The translations under genes were made by a program, and so were the position numbers. Positions 1-12,000 of a stretch of DNA of 64,000 bases are shown piece after piece; position 1 is the stretch's first letter; each line of letters begins with the position of its first letter. Source of the stretch: Ophiocordyceps camponoti-saundersi (nom. inval.). Taxonomy: Eukaryota; Ascomycota; Sordariomycetes; Hypocreales; Ophiocordycipitaceae. The notes beneath the pieces were generated by a model that saw nothing but the letters and a program-made list of their open reading frames with translations, had not been told where the DNA came from and did no database searches. Where the stretch lies: positions 186,001 to 250,000 of the forward strand of contig PDHQ01000003.1 of assembly GCA_003339415.1 (NCBI GenBank), written 5' to 3'.

Positions 1-41
1 ATCGAACAAGAATCCTCGTCATACCTCTCTTCTCAATTTCC

Positions 42-2061
42 TCAACGCCACGCCCTCCGGCTCTTCGTCGACTCCCCGCCGCTGCTATGCGGTCGATGGA
101 CATCGGAAAACCCTCGTGGCGGACTCAGCCCCTGCGCATCTCCTGCCCCCGGCACCGCCAGGAAGCCGCCTACGCCGTCCCCGATAAGCACGCTCCGCCG
201 CGCCTCGGTCCGGTCCCATCCCTGTCCGGCCACGTCAGCCGCCAGGCCGTAGCTGCTGACCGGTCGCTGCTGTCTTGCCACCATCGGCCCCGCGCTCGGC
301 CCCTTGAAGAACCCGCCCGTGAAGGAGTCGACCCGGGCGAAGTTCCACTTGCCGAACTCGTCGCTCTTGGTGAAGACCTCGAGTGTCTGCGTCGGCGGCG
401 GGCCCGACGCCCGGTTTGCGAACGGGTTGTTGGAGCTGAAGCGCTTGTGACACGGCCCGCCCATGCCGACACCACCGCCCAGGCTGGGCACCCGACGCCT
501 CCTAGGCGAGATGGGCCCGCCGACGGCACCGGGGGACACCCGCAGCGCCGGCGGGCTCGTGCTGGACGAGCTGGATCCGGGCCTGGCTCGGCTGCTCGGT
601 GACATTGGGGGCAACGGTCCTACTGCGAATCCTCCCCCCGCTCCACCGATCGCGGCCGGCGGCGGCAGCGGCGGCGGCAGACTCGACAGTTTGTCGGGAA
701 AATTTTCGTCGAGCACGTAGAGCCTGCGGAGCCGCGGCAGGCTGCCGGAAAGAACCGACGACGCCAAGTGCGAGTAGTATCCCGGCGTCGCGTACGGTCC
801 CGCCTCGGGCTTGGCTGATATCTCAAAGCGTAGCGTCTTAAGCCTCATCGATGCCAGGAGCGGTGCCGCCTCGGCGTTCTGCATCGGCTCCGTAACCTTG
901 GCTTGGAAAGCCAAGGTCCGCAGGCCCGGGGCCATGCTCAGAACATCCTGGAGACGGGAAGGCTGAACGCCCGTGTCCTTAATCGTCAGAACCTTCAGCG
1001 CCTTCTGCGTTTCGTACCAGGAGAGATACTCGACCAGGCCGGCCGTCGTCATACGAGGCGCGTCCTTGACGATGAGTTCCTCAAGCGCCGGCAGCGGGGG
1101 CAGGCCGTCGTCGGCCGCCATGACCTCGTCCGAGAAGCTGGGTGTCTCCGACACCTTGAGGGCCCGGAGGCGGGTTAACGAGGCCAGAGCAGTGCGGAGG
1201 ACGAGGGGGTCGACGTCGACCCGGTCGAGCTCCAGCACTTCGAGCCGCGGCCAGACCCGGCCCGTAGCCAGGTTGGCGAAGCTGGGCTCCGAGCCGCGGA
1301 CGTACGTCATCTTGCGGAGGTCGGGGCATCGGGCCTGCACCTCGAGCCGCAGGGTGGCATAGTTGGGCTCGTCGGCGAACATGCCTTCGGGAAGGTCGAC
1401 ATACTGTAGATTGGGCAGCACGGCAATGGTCTGAGCCAGCTCGACGTGACACGACTCGCGGATCATGTAGGGCGTCTTGAGAAATTGAACGAGCTTGCCG
1501 ATGCGCGTCGGGTCATCACGAACAGTCCGTCGAAAGAGCCGCAGTCGAGCCAGTGCCGGGTCCTCGGGGATGCCGTTGCGGTCGAACCTCGACGTCTTCT
1601 TGCGCTTCTCAGCCAAGAAGGCCTCGAGCTTGCAGTAGTGAACCGGGTCGATGCGGACGCTATGATACCTGGGATAGGGGAGAAATAAAAAAACAAGGTC
1701 AGCAAGCAGGGATAGAAGAAGGGAGAAGGCGGGAGAGGGGGGACACCAACATGACGGCAATGGCAGCGACTCGCCAGGTACGTCCGACCTGGGCGCAGTG
1801 AGAAAGGTCGCGCAGGTCACATAGCATGCACCCGCTATCCGAGGCGCTCTCCTCACACGTCTCGTAGCTCTCATCGCGCGAGTGCGGACAGACAAAGGCA
1901 AAGATGCGCTGCAAGACGGCGCGAGGCAACAGGGCGACCAGCTGTGCCGAAGCCCGCGTCGGCGGGAAAAGAGGCGGCTCGGCGGCTCCCCAAGGACGCA
2001 CCTCGTCCGAAGTCGACACGTCGCTCTTCTTGTCCTTTTTGCGGCTGAATGGCAGTCTCAT
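42..2061 (-). CDS. F-box protein with leucine-rich-like C-terminal region
   Basis: Two exons, 2061-1751 and 1668-42, joined across an 82-nt intron with donor GTTGGT and acceptor CCCAG, give 645 aa. The start is the ATG at 2061 (MRLPFSRKK); the longer upstream reading is low-complexity Phe/Ser and is rejected. Residues about 40-105 read as a divergent F-box (LLPRAVLQRIFAFVCPH, ending in a WRVAAIAV helix) with an acidic, Cys-containing insert. Residues about 150-400 contain irregular leucine-rich segments (LPNLQYVDLPEG, WPRLEVLELDRV, LPALEELIVKDA, LKVLTIKD) like those of F-box/LRR substrate receptors. The last 200 residues are Pro/Ser/Gly-rich and probably disordered. By family, F-box proteins recruit substrates to an SCF ubiquitin ligase through Skp1. 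The substrate is unknown. The F-box assignment is fairly strong, the LRR assignment moderate. Confidence 0.82.
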
Positions 2062-3988
2062 CCTCGCGGTGCTGCCGAGCGGGAGGCGGCAGTGGTCTGG
2101 TAAAGAGAGAGGCGAGATGCGTTTGGGGAGGGGAAGAACCGTTTGCTTTCGTACCGATTTTCTTCCTCTATACTGTAAATAAAGGCGAGACGGGTGCCCT
2201 TTGTCTTCTTTCCTTCCTGCAAGGCTCCTCCTGCAAGGTCGCCACAGCCCTGCAAGGGCGTCGACACGGGTGTGTTGAAAAAAGAAAAAGGGAAAGAAGA
2301 AAGAGAGGGAAAGAGAGGAAGGAAGGAAGAAGAAGACGAAGGAGAAGAAGAAGAAACGAAAAAGAAAAGGTCGTCGACAGGGACCGCCGCTATCCGCTGA
2401 GCATACCGCTCTCACTCTCCCTTGTTGTTCTTTCGCTCCCTTAAGCGCTTCTCACGAGAAAACAAAAAAAAACTTGGGTATCTGCAAGTTCCCCTCCCCA
2501 AAGGGCGAAAAGGGACCCAAGGGTGCGATGGAGAGATGAGATAGACAAGAACCAAAAGGAAGGGAAAAACCCACGAACAGAGGGAAAGAGAAGAAAAAAA
2601 ACGAATAGAGGGGTTGGGACGAATAACATCAACGAATGACCGATCAGCTGCTGCAGTGCTCTGCTGCTGCTATACTCCCTCTACCTCTCTCTACCTACCT
2701 ACATACCTACCTACCTCTCTACCTCCCTATCCTAGGTTCGCAACGCAAGGAGAGGAGGGAGGTGAGGTGAGGTCAGAGTGTGTGGGGGAGGCATGCGGAA
2801 GAGCTTAGTAGAAGCCGTATTTGGGCCCTTTCTTGTACTGTGTTTCTCATAGTCCATGATAGGGCCATCGGCGCCCGATGACTCCCCCGATGACCGCCCA
2901 GGGTTGGCTGTGGAACCTCCCGCTACGATCCCGCTACAGGCCGTTCCGGGGGGTGCCCGTAGGTATGCATGGGTGCACGTACAGTAAGATATTGTCAGGT
3001 ATGAAACTGTACGGCCTATGGGAAATAAGGCAGCAACGGCGGCGGGTTTCAACGGTTCCTATTATCGAGAGTTGCCGAGAGTTGCCGTTGAAGCTACTGT
3101 CAGAAGGTACATAATCCGCATGTTAACATTGACATCGAAATCAACAGCAATAGCACATTCAGACACATGTCGTACATACATACATACATGTCCATCCTCA
3201 CAACTCCATCCATGGCTGGTACGGTTTACCTACCTTCCAGTCACCTGGCGCGGCACGTCAACACACACACATGCATACATGGTAGGTAGGTACATACATA
3301 CATTCACAATTAACAACAGCAACACTCAGTCGAAAGCGAGAACGAGAAAGGAAAAGAACATAAAAAAGAGGGCTCGACAACTCTCTTCTATTGCCTTGTA
3401 GCCGTTGCGCCAGTTTCCCCCTAAACCAGCCCCCCATCTGCTCTGCCCCCCCCTGGTTGACCCCGCGAAGCGACCGGTGTTGCGGGTCCAGATCGCGCCA
3501 GATCCATCTCCAGCTTTCCCCTCATCTTCGGCTCCGGCTCCGACTCCGGACCAGGCTTTCGCCAGGCCATGCAATGCTATCGAGTGTAGGTAGGGCCCGA
3601 AGCCCTCTTTCCCAGCCATGGATCCCCCCGTTTAAACATGATTAAAGCATACCAACATAGTCATCAAGCCCCGGACCCCTTCCCGCCGACGTCGGATACC
3701 GGGGCAACATAGAGAGAATTAGGTCTGCCCAGGTCGATAGGTCCTCGACGACCGTCACGGTGAAGGATTTATCTCCAAAACAAAGAAAACAAAAAAAGTG
3801 GTTTGCTCGCAGCGTGGTGCGAGTGTTGTATATGTCGTGTCATTGACAAGGACACGGCAAAGCACACTGCCACTCCTTGCCATCCCCCCCCCTCGAGTAA
3901 TTTCAACAGGCCTCCTCGACATGCCGTCTTCATCCTCGGGCGCTGCAGTGGAACACCCTCGAAGGGATCCCGTTCTTGGCGGCAGCGT
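2062..3988. other. Gene-free interval between F-box gene and elongase
   Basis: This stretch is the upstream region of the F-box gene (minus strand) followed by the downstream region of the elongase gene. It holds a purine-rich tract (about 2275-2375), CTAC/CTCT repeats (about 2685-2730) and TACA repeats (about 3170-3300). No convincing exon set was found. A short open stretch ending in KKGPKYGFY on the minus strand near 2810-2850 was noted but could not be extended into a gene. Confidence 0.6.
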
Positions 3989-5630
3989 CTACGCTTTGCG
4001 GGAGCGGGTCGCGGCGCCATTGACCTTGGCACCTGTGACATGGACGCCGTTGCCATTGGCCATGCCATTTCCATTAGCCATGCCGTTGCCGTTCGCCACG
4101 CCGTTGCCGTTCGCCACGCCGTTGCCGTTCGCCACGCCGTTACCGTTCGCCATGCCGTTGCCGTTCGCCATGCCATGCCCGTTAGCCATGCCGTTGCCGT
4201 AAACAGTACCATTGCCATTGACCATGCCGTTGCCGTTCGCCATGCCGTTGCCATTAGCTATGCCGTGCCCGTTCGCCATACCGTTGCCATTGGCCATGCC
4301 GTTGCCATTGGCCATGCCGTTGCCGTTAGCCATGCCGTGCCCGTTCGCCATGCCGTTGCCATTGGCCTTGCCGTGCCCGTTGGCCATGCCGTTACCATTG
4401 GCAATGCCGTGCCCGTTGGCCTTGATAGCGTGACCATTGGCCGTGCCGTTGCTTTTGACCGTGCCGTTGCCGTTGGCCATGTCGTTGAGATGTAGCGGGT
4501 CCGGCAGGGGAGCCTGGCTCATGCGACGAAGCGACTTGCAGCTTGTCGTCGCCTTGCCGCACTTCTTGTATGTGGCAAAGTAGAATGAGATGAAGAGCAC
4601 CAGGTAGGAGCTCAAGATGGCGATGCCGCAGAAAGCTGCAAACTCCTGTCCGGCGCACGTGCCCATGTTGGGCATCCATGGAAGGTATGTCGACGTGAAG
4701 TACGTGTACGAAGCAAAGTAGACGAAACCTGGGCGAGGCGACATTAGCCGGTGACGAGAAACGCCATTGATAGGCAGAGACAACTCACCCAAATCAATGA
4801 TGAATTGGACGATCTGAAGACGAGTCACCCATTCCTTCCACCACACACGGACGCCGCGCGCACTCTGGAAGTAGTACCAGTACATGACGACGTGGACCGT
4901 AAGGTTGAGTGTGATGGGGACCCACGAAACGGCGGTGGAGCCGACGAGCTGCGTGTAGCAGAGGAGAGCGGTAGCGCCATGATGGTAGCAGTGAAGGAAG
5001 GCTGCGATTTGGGTGAGTATGGCTATCCGAGTTGCGATTTCGGCTGAGGAAGGGGAAAAGAACGACGTACTCAGTGGCTTCTTCTTGAGGAAGAGAAAGA
5101 CGGTGTCGAGCAGCTCAAGGTACTTGGTGAGGTAATTGAGCTACGCCAAAGCCGTCAGCCTCCCACAGAACGAAAAAGTTTCGGAGAGAGGGAGGGCGAA
5201 AGGGGTAACTCACATAGTACAAAACGACCAAGGGCTGAGTCCAGCCGCCGTCGCGATAACAGATGGAGTAGAAGACGCCGCGGCGGACGACGGTCGGGAG
5301 CAGCTGTTCGATGAAGAGGACAAGAAGGATGCCGCTGATGATGGTCAGGTAGAGGTTATGGATGAGGAAGATGGTCTTGAGCTGAAAGGGCTCGCGCTTG
5401 CGCATCAATTCGCGGCCACCGAAGATGATGCCGTAGTAGATGACGATGAAGATGGACGTCGACCGAAGCGTCGACATGGGCGTCTCGAAGGGAACAAAGT
5501 TGAAGCTGTCGGCCGGGTATCCGACGACGGCGTTCCACGCTTTGTCGAAGATGGGCCATAACCGAATGCCAAAGGGACGATCGAGCGTCGGCAGCGGCAG
5601 CTGCTCGTAAAAGGACGATGGCGATGACAT
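3989..5630 (-). CDS. ELO-family very-long-chain fatty acid elongase with NG-repeat tail
   Basis: Four exons (5630-5214, 5140-5071, 5001-4789, 4728-3989) with GTGAGT/GTACGT/GTGAGT donors encode 479 aa. The protein has several hydrophobic helices and the ELO hallmark HxxHH (HCYHH, residues 166-170), preceded by [14 protein letters not shown] and followed by [11 protein letters not shown], all typical of the family. By family it is the ER membrane condensing enzyme that adds malonyl-CoA two-carbon units to long-chain acyl-CoA, feeding sphingolipid and storage-lipid acyl chains (yeast Elo2/Elo3 class). The catalytic part ends near residue 316. A tail of about 23 hexapeptides of the type [18 protein letters not shown] then runs to about residue 461, before a basic end (TRSRKA). 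The tail is encoded by an 18-nt minisatellite. Which acyl length it makes cannot be read from sequence. Confidence 0.93.
4040..4490 (-). repeat. Coding minisatellite, 18-nt unit, in elongase C-terminus
   Basis: About 23 imperfect copies of an 18-nt unit encode [MVIK]-A-N-G-[NH]-G on the minus strand. The opposite strand stays open across the repeat and reads as LPFAMP-type hexapeptides, which is a by-product and not a gene. Units differ mainly at third positions and at the N/H and M/V/I codons, so this is not a freshly expanded perfect array. Confidence 0.9.
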
Positions 5631-7891
5631 GGCGAGGCGGGCCGTCGACGATTGATTGATGTCTGTCGCTCGCTCGCTCGCTCGCTTTCGCACTTTGGTT
5701 CTTCTCTCTCTTCTTTCTCGCGCGCGCGGTGTCTGCGTATGTCTCTCTTCGGGAAGGACAACGAAGTTCGTTCAGCCCTGTATCGGCTCCCCCTTTAATT
5801 CGTAACGAAGATGAAAAGGAAGGAAAAGAACAAGAAAACACGTTAATTCGGAAAGGATCGCGGAAGTTCTCGCAGACGTTGAGTTTTGCATGCGCGACGG
5901 CAAGTCAAATAGAGGAAGGGAAAGGAAAAGTAAAAAGAAATAAACAACAAATTAAAGGACAGGGGGAAAATAAAGGTAGGCGCGAATAAGGCACGTCACC
6001 GAGATGGAAAGGAGGGGAGGGAAAAAAGGGGAAGAGATTCCGAAATAAAGAAGAAAAAAAAAAATACAACGAGCCTCGGAGGCCAGACAGCCGACGACGA
6101 TGCTGATGCTGGCGGCTGACTGGCGCGACGCGAGGGGAGTATGATGGGGGAGGAGTAGTCTAGTCAAGGGGAAGAGTAGAAAGACTAACAGCCAGGGGGG
6201 GAAGAAAAGCCAAAGCGGATGAAGTACCCGGGAAGAGCGAGAGAGAGAGAGAGAGAGTGTGTGTGCGTGTGTGAGAGAGAGCCTAGAGACAGAGAGAGAG
6301 AGAGAGAGGAGAGGAGAAGGCGGACATTGGAAAGAGGCAAAAAAAGGAGTTGGAGCTTTGCTTGACCTCATTGGGCGAAGCCGGTCCTCCATCCACACAC
6401 CCCCCCCCCCCCCCCAAAGTACACACAATGCATGTGATTGGTCAATCTTTATCAACTCCCCTGGCCGTTCTCTCTCTTCTTCCCCTGGCTAACGAACCGA
6501 AATAGACACACGTGATAGTCTTTTGGTTTGGTTTTTTCATTTCCTCCTATGTATTGTTTTCTTTCTACTCCGTGTATCCTTTTCCTTCTTCCCGTTATTT
6601 GTCTTCTTTCTATTGCCGAAGTAGCCGTTACCTGCGCTACTCCCTAAAGATGCGCCTAGTCCTACGCTCCCGGTCCTGGTACCGGCGACTTTTTTTTTTC
6701 CCTCTTGGGGGTGTATGTACAGTATGTATGCTCTCGGCGCCGAGCCGGACCCGGCCAATAGCCTCTTGCATCTCTGCGGCGACCGCCTTGGAATTAACAA
6801 AGGGGAAAGAAGAAAAAAAAGGAGGTATCCCCCTCCCTTCTTCAGAAAATACATAAAATGCTACATTCCCATACACCCGCACGGAGGCCCGGGGAAACGA
6901 GGAAGAGGGGGAAAAAACCTGTTGATTGTAAGGAACGGCGCGGATGACGGGCGACAGTGCGGATTGGAAACGGCGTCAAAGCTTGTTTTTCCCCAGGGGG
7001 GGGGGGAGGACAAGCGAAAACCATAGAGTGAGTGTCATAGAATAGAGCAGGACAGACAAAAAGGGGGGGAAGAGGACAGTGCGGGACGGGGCAGAGGGGA
7101 AAGTTTGACATTGTCCGTGGATGGTACCGTGACACCACATTTTGCTCCGGGAGCTTGACCCACGCCCCCATTCTGTCAGCTGACTCAACAGCTCTGTCTA
7201 GGTAGTAGCCTAATTGAAGACAGGTCCTAATGGGTGCTATAACCTGCCTCCCGACCTACCCTAGCCTCATCGCGGCAAAGATCAGAAAGAAGGTGACAAA
7301 TTCACGACTCCTTATTGCTGCTACGCGCGAAAGGGTAAAGCCGGAGCAACGGCACGAGTTACATAAGCTAGAAGCTGTCTGTACTTACATAAGCTGCCCC
7401 GGACATGATCCGTCCACACGGCCCCGATACCGAATTGCAGTGCTAATAGCCTATGTTAGAGGTACTCCCGTAGAATGGTAAAGGCCAAAGCTCCAGCACG
7501 TCTTAGCGCTCGAGCTGATAAGATGCAGCCAATCAGTTCCCCAGCTTATAGAGTCAAGCTCCCCAGGAAGGAGCTTGCTCGGCAATGCGCATTGTGCCTG
7601 TCCAAGGCTACTCTGTGCCTGGGGCTGAGGGTACCTACCTGAAGCACTTCTGTAGCTTTGCTTAGGTAATTCATCCAAGGTAAAAAAAAAAAAAAACACA
7701 CACAACCTACTCCTACAGAAGTCGCTCGACAACTTCGCGGGTCTGGAGAGAACGACAAGAGAGAAGCAGAGAGAGCTTCGTCTTCTTCCTCTCCAGCAGC
7801 TACTGCCAATTCCAGAGCCTCACTCTCTCGCGCGCCCAGCCTCGACACGTACCATCCCATCCATCTCCGTTTTTTTGTCGCTTGCGGCGTC
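5631..7891. other. Divergent upstream region between elongase and COX6
   Basis: No gene was supported here. The elongase side has CGCT repeats (about 5670-5690) and purine-rich leader DNA. There is a GA/GT repeat block (about 6236-6312), a C16-class homopolymer near 6400-6417, and a more complex, non-repetitive stretch from about 7190 to 7680 that ends in a poly-A run. That last stretch carries a CCAATCA box. I could not assign the 7190-7680 stretch to any known element. Confidence 0.6.
7529..7535 (+). promoter_or_regulatory. CCAAT box upstream of COX6
   Basis: CCAATCA lies 363 nt upstream of the COX6 start, in the same orientation. By established knowledge the Hap2/3/5 (CBC) complex binds CCAAT in fungi and drives many respiratory genes. 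The match is short, so chance occurrence is possible. Confidence 0.4.
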
Positions 7892-8641
7892 ATGAAGTCC
7901 GTCGCCGTCTTTCGACAGCTGGTCGCCTGCCGCGGTCCCAACTGGAGCCCGTCATCTATGCTTCTTCGCGCTCCGGCCGTCGCACAGCCTCTTCCTTTGG
8001 CTTCTCGAGCTGCGTTTAGCACGTCGAAGACGACTTGCAGCGAGCATGCCGAAGAGACGTTTGAAGAATTTACCTCACGGTGAGTCTTTTAAGTGGAAAA
8101 AGAGAGACGAAACCGAGATTGCGTCGTCGACTTCGCGCCCTCGACCCCTCCTCCCCCGACTCGACTTGCCAGTTTAATAACAATCAACGGGAAAACACAA
8201 AAAGGTTCGAAAAGGAATTCGATGGCGTTCAAGACGTGTTCGAGCTTCAGGTGAACCCAAAAAACCTCGATAGCCCTATGTCCCTTCTCGCCATGCTAAC
8301 GAGCTCTCGTCCCTAAATCGACAGCGCAATCTAAACAATGCCTTCGCCTATGATCTCGTCCCTTCTCCTGGTGTCGTCACCGCCGCTCTCAAAGCTGCTC
8401 GGAGGGTAAATGACTTTGCTACGGCCGTTCGCATCTTCGAAGGTAATCGAGAAACCCCAACCCCAACCCACTCCTTTTCCCATTCTTCCAAGCTTCCTTC
8501 GTCCTGACTTTTCTTCCGGCAGGTATCAAGGCAAAGGTCGAGAACAAGGGACAGTATCAGGAATATCTCAACGAGCTCAATGGCTTGAGGACCGAGCTTG
8601 GCGTCCCGCTCAAGGAGGACATGTACCCCGACGAGAAGTGA
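7892..8641 (+). CDS. COX6: Cytochrome c oxidase subunit VI (mammalian Va homologue)
   Basis: Four exons (7892-8079, 8205-8250, 8325-8442, 8523-8641) give 156 aa, close to the usual fungal length of about 150. The N-terminus is basic, Arg/Ser/Ala-rich and lacks acids (MKSVAVFRQLVACRG...LASRAAFSTSK), as expected for a mitochondrial presequence. The mature part carries the family's features: EEFTSRFEKEFDGVQDVFELQRNLNNAFAYDLVPSP in pieces, then AALKAARRVNDFATAVRIFEGIKAK and the acidic C-terminus KEDMYPDEK. The subunit is a nuclear-encoded, matrix-facing, all-helical part of respiratory complex IV. The gene is convergent with the chromodomain gene (397 bp between stops). Exon 2 is only 46 nt; all junctions keep the frame. 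Confidence 0.95.
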
Positions 8642-9038
8642 CGAGACGATAGTAGAATAAACAAATAAACAAGAAAAGCCAACATGTTGTCGAGGACGAC
8701 TGCAGAAGAGCTACCGTCACACGCTCGCCATGTGCACTGCCAAAGCTGAGCGGCGAAATTTGCATCGTAGCTGTCGCTGAAATACGACTGTCATCTTTGA
8801 TCATCCTCAGTTCATTGATAACGAGCTCTTTAACTAGGCCTGGTTATCAAAAGCATGCTACAGCGTGCGAGGTGCTGTCGCTCCCGTCCCACTCATCCTT
8901 TGCTCGTACATACATCTTCCCTTCATGTGCGGACATCTTGTCTCTGTCCAGTCACCTGTCATGTCATGGTCTCCCTCATGTCATAGTCTCCTCGTGGAAA
9001 TCATATCCCTCGGATGGCTACTCTGTCTCGGGCCATAT

Positions 9039-12000
9039 CTAGTCCCTGAGATGATTCCATCGTCCATTGCCCGCCTGCTGGGCGTTCATAAACTGCGCCC
9101 CAGATGACGCACCAACTCCGTCTTGGCCGATGCCAACCGATGGGCTCGTGCCTCGGCTTCCGGCGCCATTGGCCCTCGCTTGTAGGTGAGGGCTCATCAT
9201 GCCCGTGTGAGGGCTACGGGGTACGCTGACCTGCCTAGTCTCCCTCCGTCCGTTCTTCAGCTGCCGTAGCTCCTCGCGGACGCGGTCCACCTCCCAATCG
9301 CGCTCCTTGAGCTGGGCCTTGAGCCCGGAAACCGCATGCGCCAGCGCACGGGTTTCGCTCTCCTGGTGTATCTGTTGCACCCTCACCACGTTGTCCGACG
9401 CCTTTCTTCGAAGGACCTCTGTCTGCGCCCTGAGCTGGGCATTCTCCTCCTGCGCCGCGGCGGCTGAAGATGATGCTTCCTGGTAGCGATCCTTGATATA
9501 GTTCGTATCGGCCTGGGCATTCTGCAGCCGCTTCTTCAGCTGCTCCTCCTTGTTGTTGGCTTCCTGAAGGAGCCGGTTCGTCCTCGCAAGGGGCGTCTCC
9601 TCCTCGTTTCCGTTGGGGTCGTCTGTCAGTCGCTTAACCACCGCCTCGAGCTCGGCCTCGAGCTCAATGATCTTGGCCTGCTTTCTTCCGAGTGCCGCCT
9701 CTGCCTTCGACTTTTCGTCTTCAAATCTGGAACGATCCTCCAGCGCTTTTCGGTTGGACTTGTAGATCTCATCTATACTCCTCTCGTATTCTTTGACTTG
9801 TGTCTCCAGTCTAGATATGACGGCCTTATACTCGGCCTCGGCATCGTTGGCCGCAGCTCGACGTTCGCATTCGGCAAACTGGAACTGTCAGCTTTAATTG
9901 TTGATGATGGGGAGGGGGGTTGCTTTACCTTCTCTGACAATGTCTGCAAAACGCCTAGGGTGACATTGACTTGCATATCACCGGGCCTGCCCGAGGGCGT
10001 GTCGACACCCATTTTCCGAAGTAGGGTCTGCACCTCATCAGGCAGAGGCGGCTGGTTTGCCCCGTGATCTGATAGAAGTCGCGCCCTCTTCGCACGGGCA
10101 TCATCGGAAGTCTCTCCTTGGGCGTTCTCGGCAGTGCCATCCTGTAACTCGGCGGTCAGCTCATCACGTCCGCTTGGTCGGCATCGCAGTCTTACATGTT
10201 TTCGTTTACGTCCGTCACTAGGCGACGAAGACGTTTCGGATGTTTCCCCGTCTCCCGGCGTGCAGAAAATGAGGAGCACCTCGTCGGGGATGGGCACTGG
10301 CTCGCAGGCGATGGTATCCGCTGTGTCGTTGATATGGTCGACAAACTTACTGGCGATCTCGTGGGGCTCGAGGTAGCCGCGTTCGGGATCATTAATGAGC
10401 TGTCGAGCGCGCACGACGCTTGACAGGAGTGCATTCTTGTGCTCAACAGGACTGAGGTTTCCGGGTACGTGCAGGCTGATGTGCTCGATAGAGTGTGTCG
10501 TCACAAGGTGCATCATAAGTGGCTTCTTCACCAGGTCGGATGGCAGGCTGCTCGACGCACGCCAGGCGGCGTATGAGTGATCAAAGCCGACAACGACGTC
10601 AAATTCGGTGATGTTCACGTTCTCGCTCGGCAGGGCCAGGGTGATCTGAGCCGGTGACGTGGCGCTCCCAAGTTTCCCGATGGCCTCGCAGGTGCACTCC
10701 AACTCCAGAGCCTCGGTCAAGTAGCTCAGAAGGCGCAGCAGCGGAGCAGAGCGGGCAATAATGAGGACTTTAGTGTCCTTTCGCACGCCTTGCAAAAGTT
10801 CAAAGATGAAGTTGAACTTGGAATTGGCGTCGCATGAATATTTGGCCATTTGGGAGGCGGGCAGATGGGCGAGAGAGCCGACGGCATCAGGGGGGAAGTC
10901 GCAAGCGTTGAAGAGGAGGCCGAGGAGCTCGTCAACTTGGCGAACAAGAGAGTCAGTCGGCTCAACCCAGGTCTCGTTGCTGAATATAGTGTTCAGTTCG
11001 GTTACGACGCGCTTGGAATTGACAAGCGTCTCGTCGTAACAGGGCCTCTGGCTCGCCTGGAAAGGTAAAGTCACAACATGCTCTCGTTGGCATGGTGCGG
11101 GGACGGCGTTGGTAGAGCCATTGCTGGATGACTGCTCGGGGATGAGGCCCTGTCCCATGGGCGGAGTAGCCTGTGAGCCGTCGCCAATCGTGTTGGAAGT
11201 CGTCGGCGCCGGTGTCGGGGAAGGCATCGACTTTGAGATGTCGGCCGGCGATACCGTCGCGTTCTGGGCGGAGCTGGCCACCGCTTGGCGGTTAGGCGTG
11301 GGAGGGAACATTGTGTTGAACATGTTCTGCACCCTGGTACCTATGGGAGAGGGTGTGATTGGAGGGGCTGACGGGCCGGAGTGCAACCGGATCAAATCGT
11401 GCATATGCTGTTTGACGCGCTCGCGGTTCTGTATGATGTGCTCGCTTTCTTGACGCGGCGCCGATGCCGATGCAGTGACACGTTGTGCTCCCAGCTCCTG
11501 GTTGGCTGGGGGCGGATCTTGGGATTCGTCGGCCATGGATGTGTCGTGGTCCGCCGGCGCAGCGGGGGGGCTCGACCTGACAGGCGACAGGCGGCCAGAG
11601 CCGCTCCCTGCAGAGACGGGGCTCGGTTGGGATCTCGATTGTTCGCGGTCAACAACCTGAGCGTGATGCGAGGCGTTCTCGGTGTGAGCGCGCTGCGAAG
11701 CGTGGTCTTCCTGAGCGTCCTGCGAGGTGTCTCCAATCACAGTGCGTTGCGAGCGTTGCGAGGCGTCATCAACCAGAGCGTGCTGCGAGGCGTCCTCGGT
11801 GTGGGCGCGCTGCGAGGCGTGGCCGACCTGAGCGTGCTGCGAGGAGTGGTCAACCTGAGCGAGCTGCGAGGAGTGGTCAACCTGAGCGAGCTGCGAGGCG
11901 TCTTCGGCCTGAGCCGACTGCGAGAAGGCTTCAATCTGCTCGTCTCTCAAATGTGCTTCAGCAGCCTCAGCCAGAGCCTGGCGCCGCTCAGCAACTCTCA

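Noticed and set aside
2790..3060. Minus-strand peptide ending KKGPKYGFY before a stop
   Set aside because: It looks like a natural protein end, but I could not find upstream exons that join it to any recognisable protein.
3803..4495. Plus-strand open frames rich in LPFAMP and AVRHAV units
   Set aside because: They are antisense readings of the elongase NG-repeat minisatellite and have no independent start context or family features.
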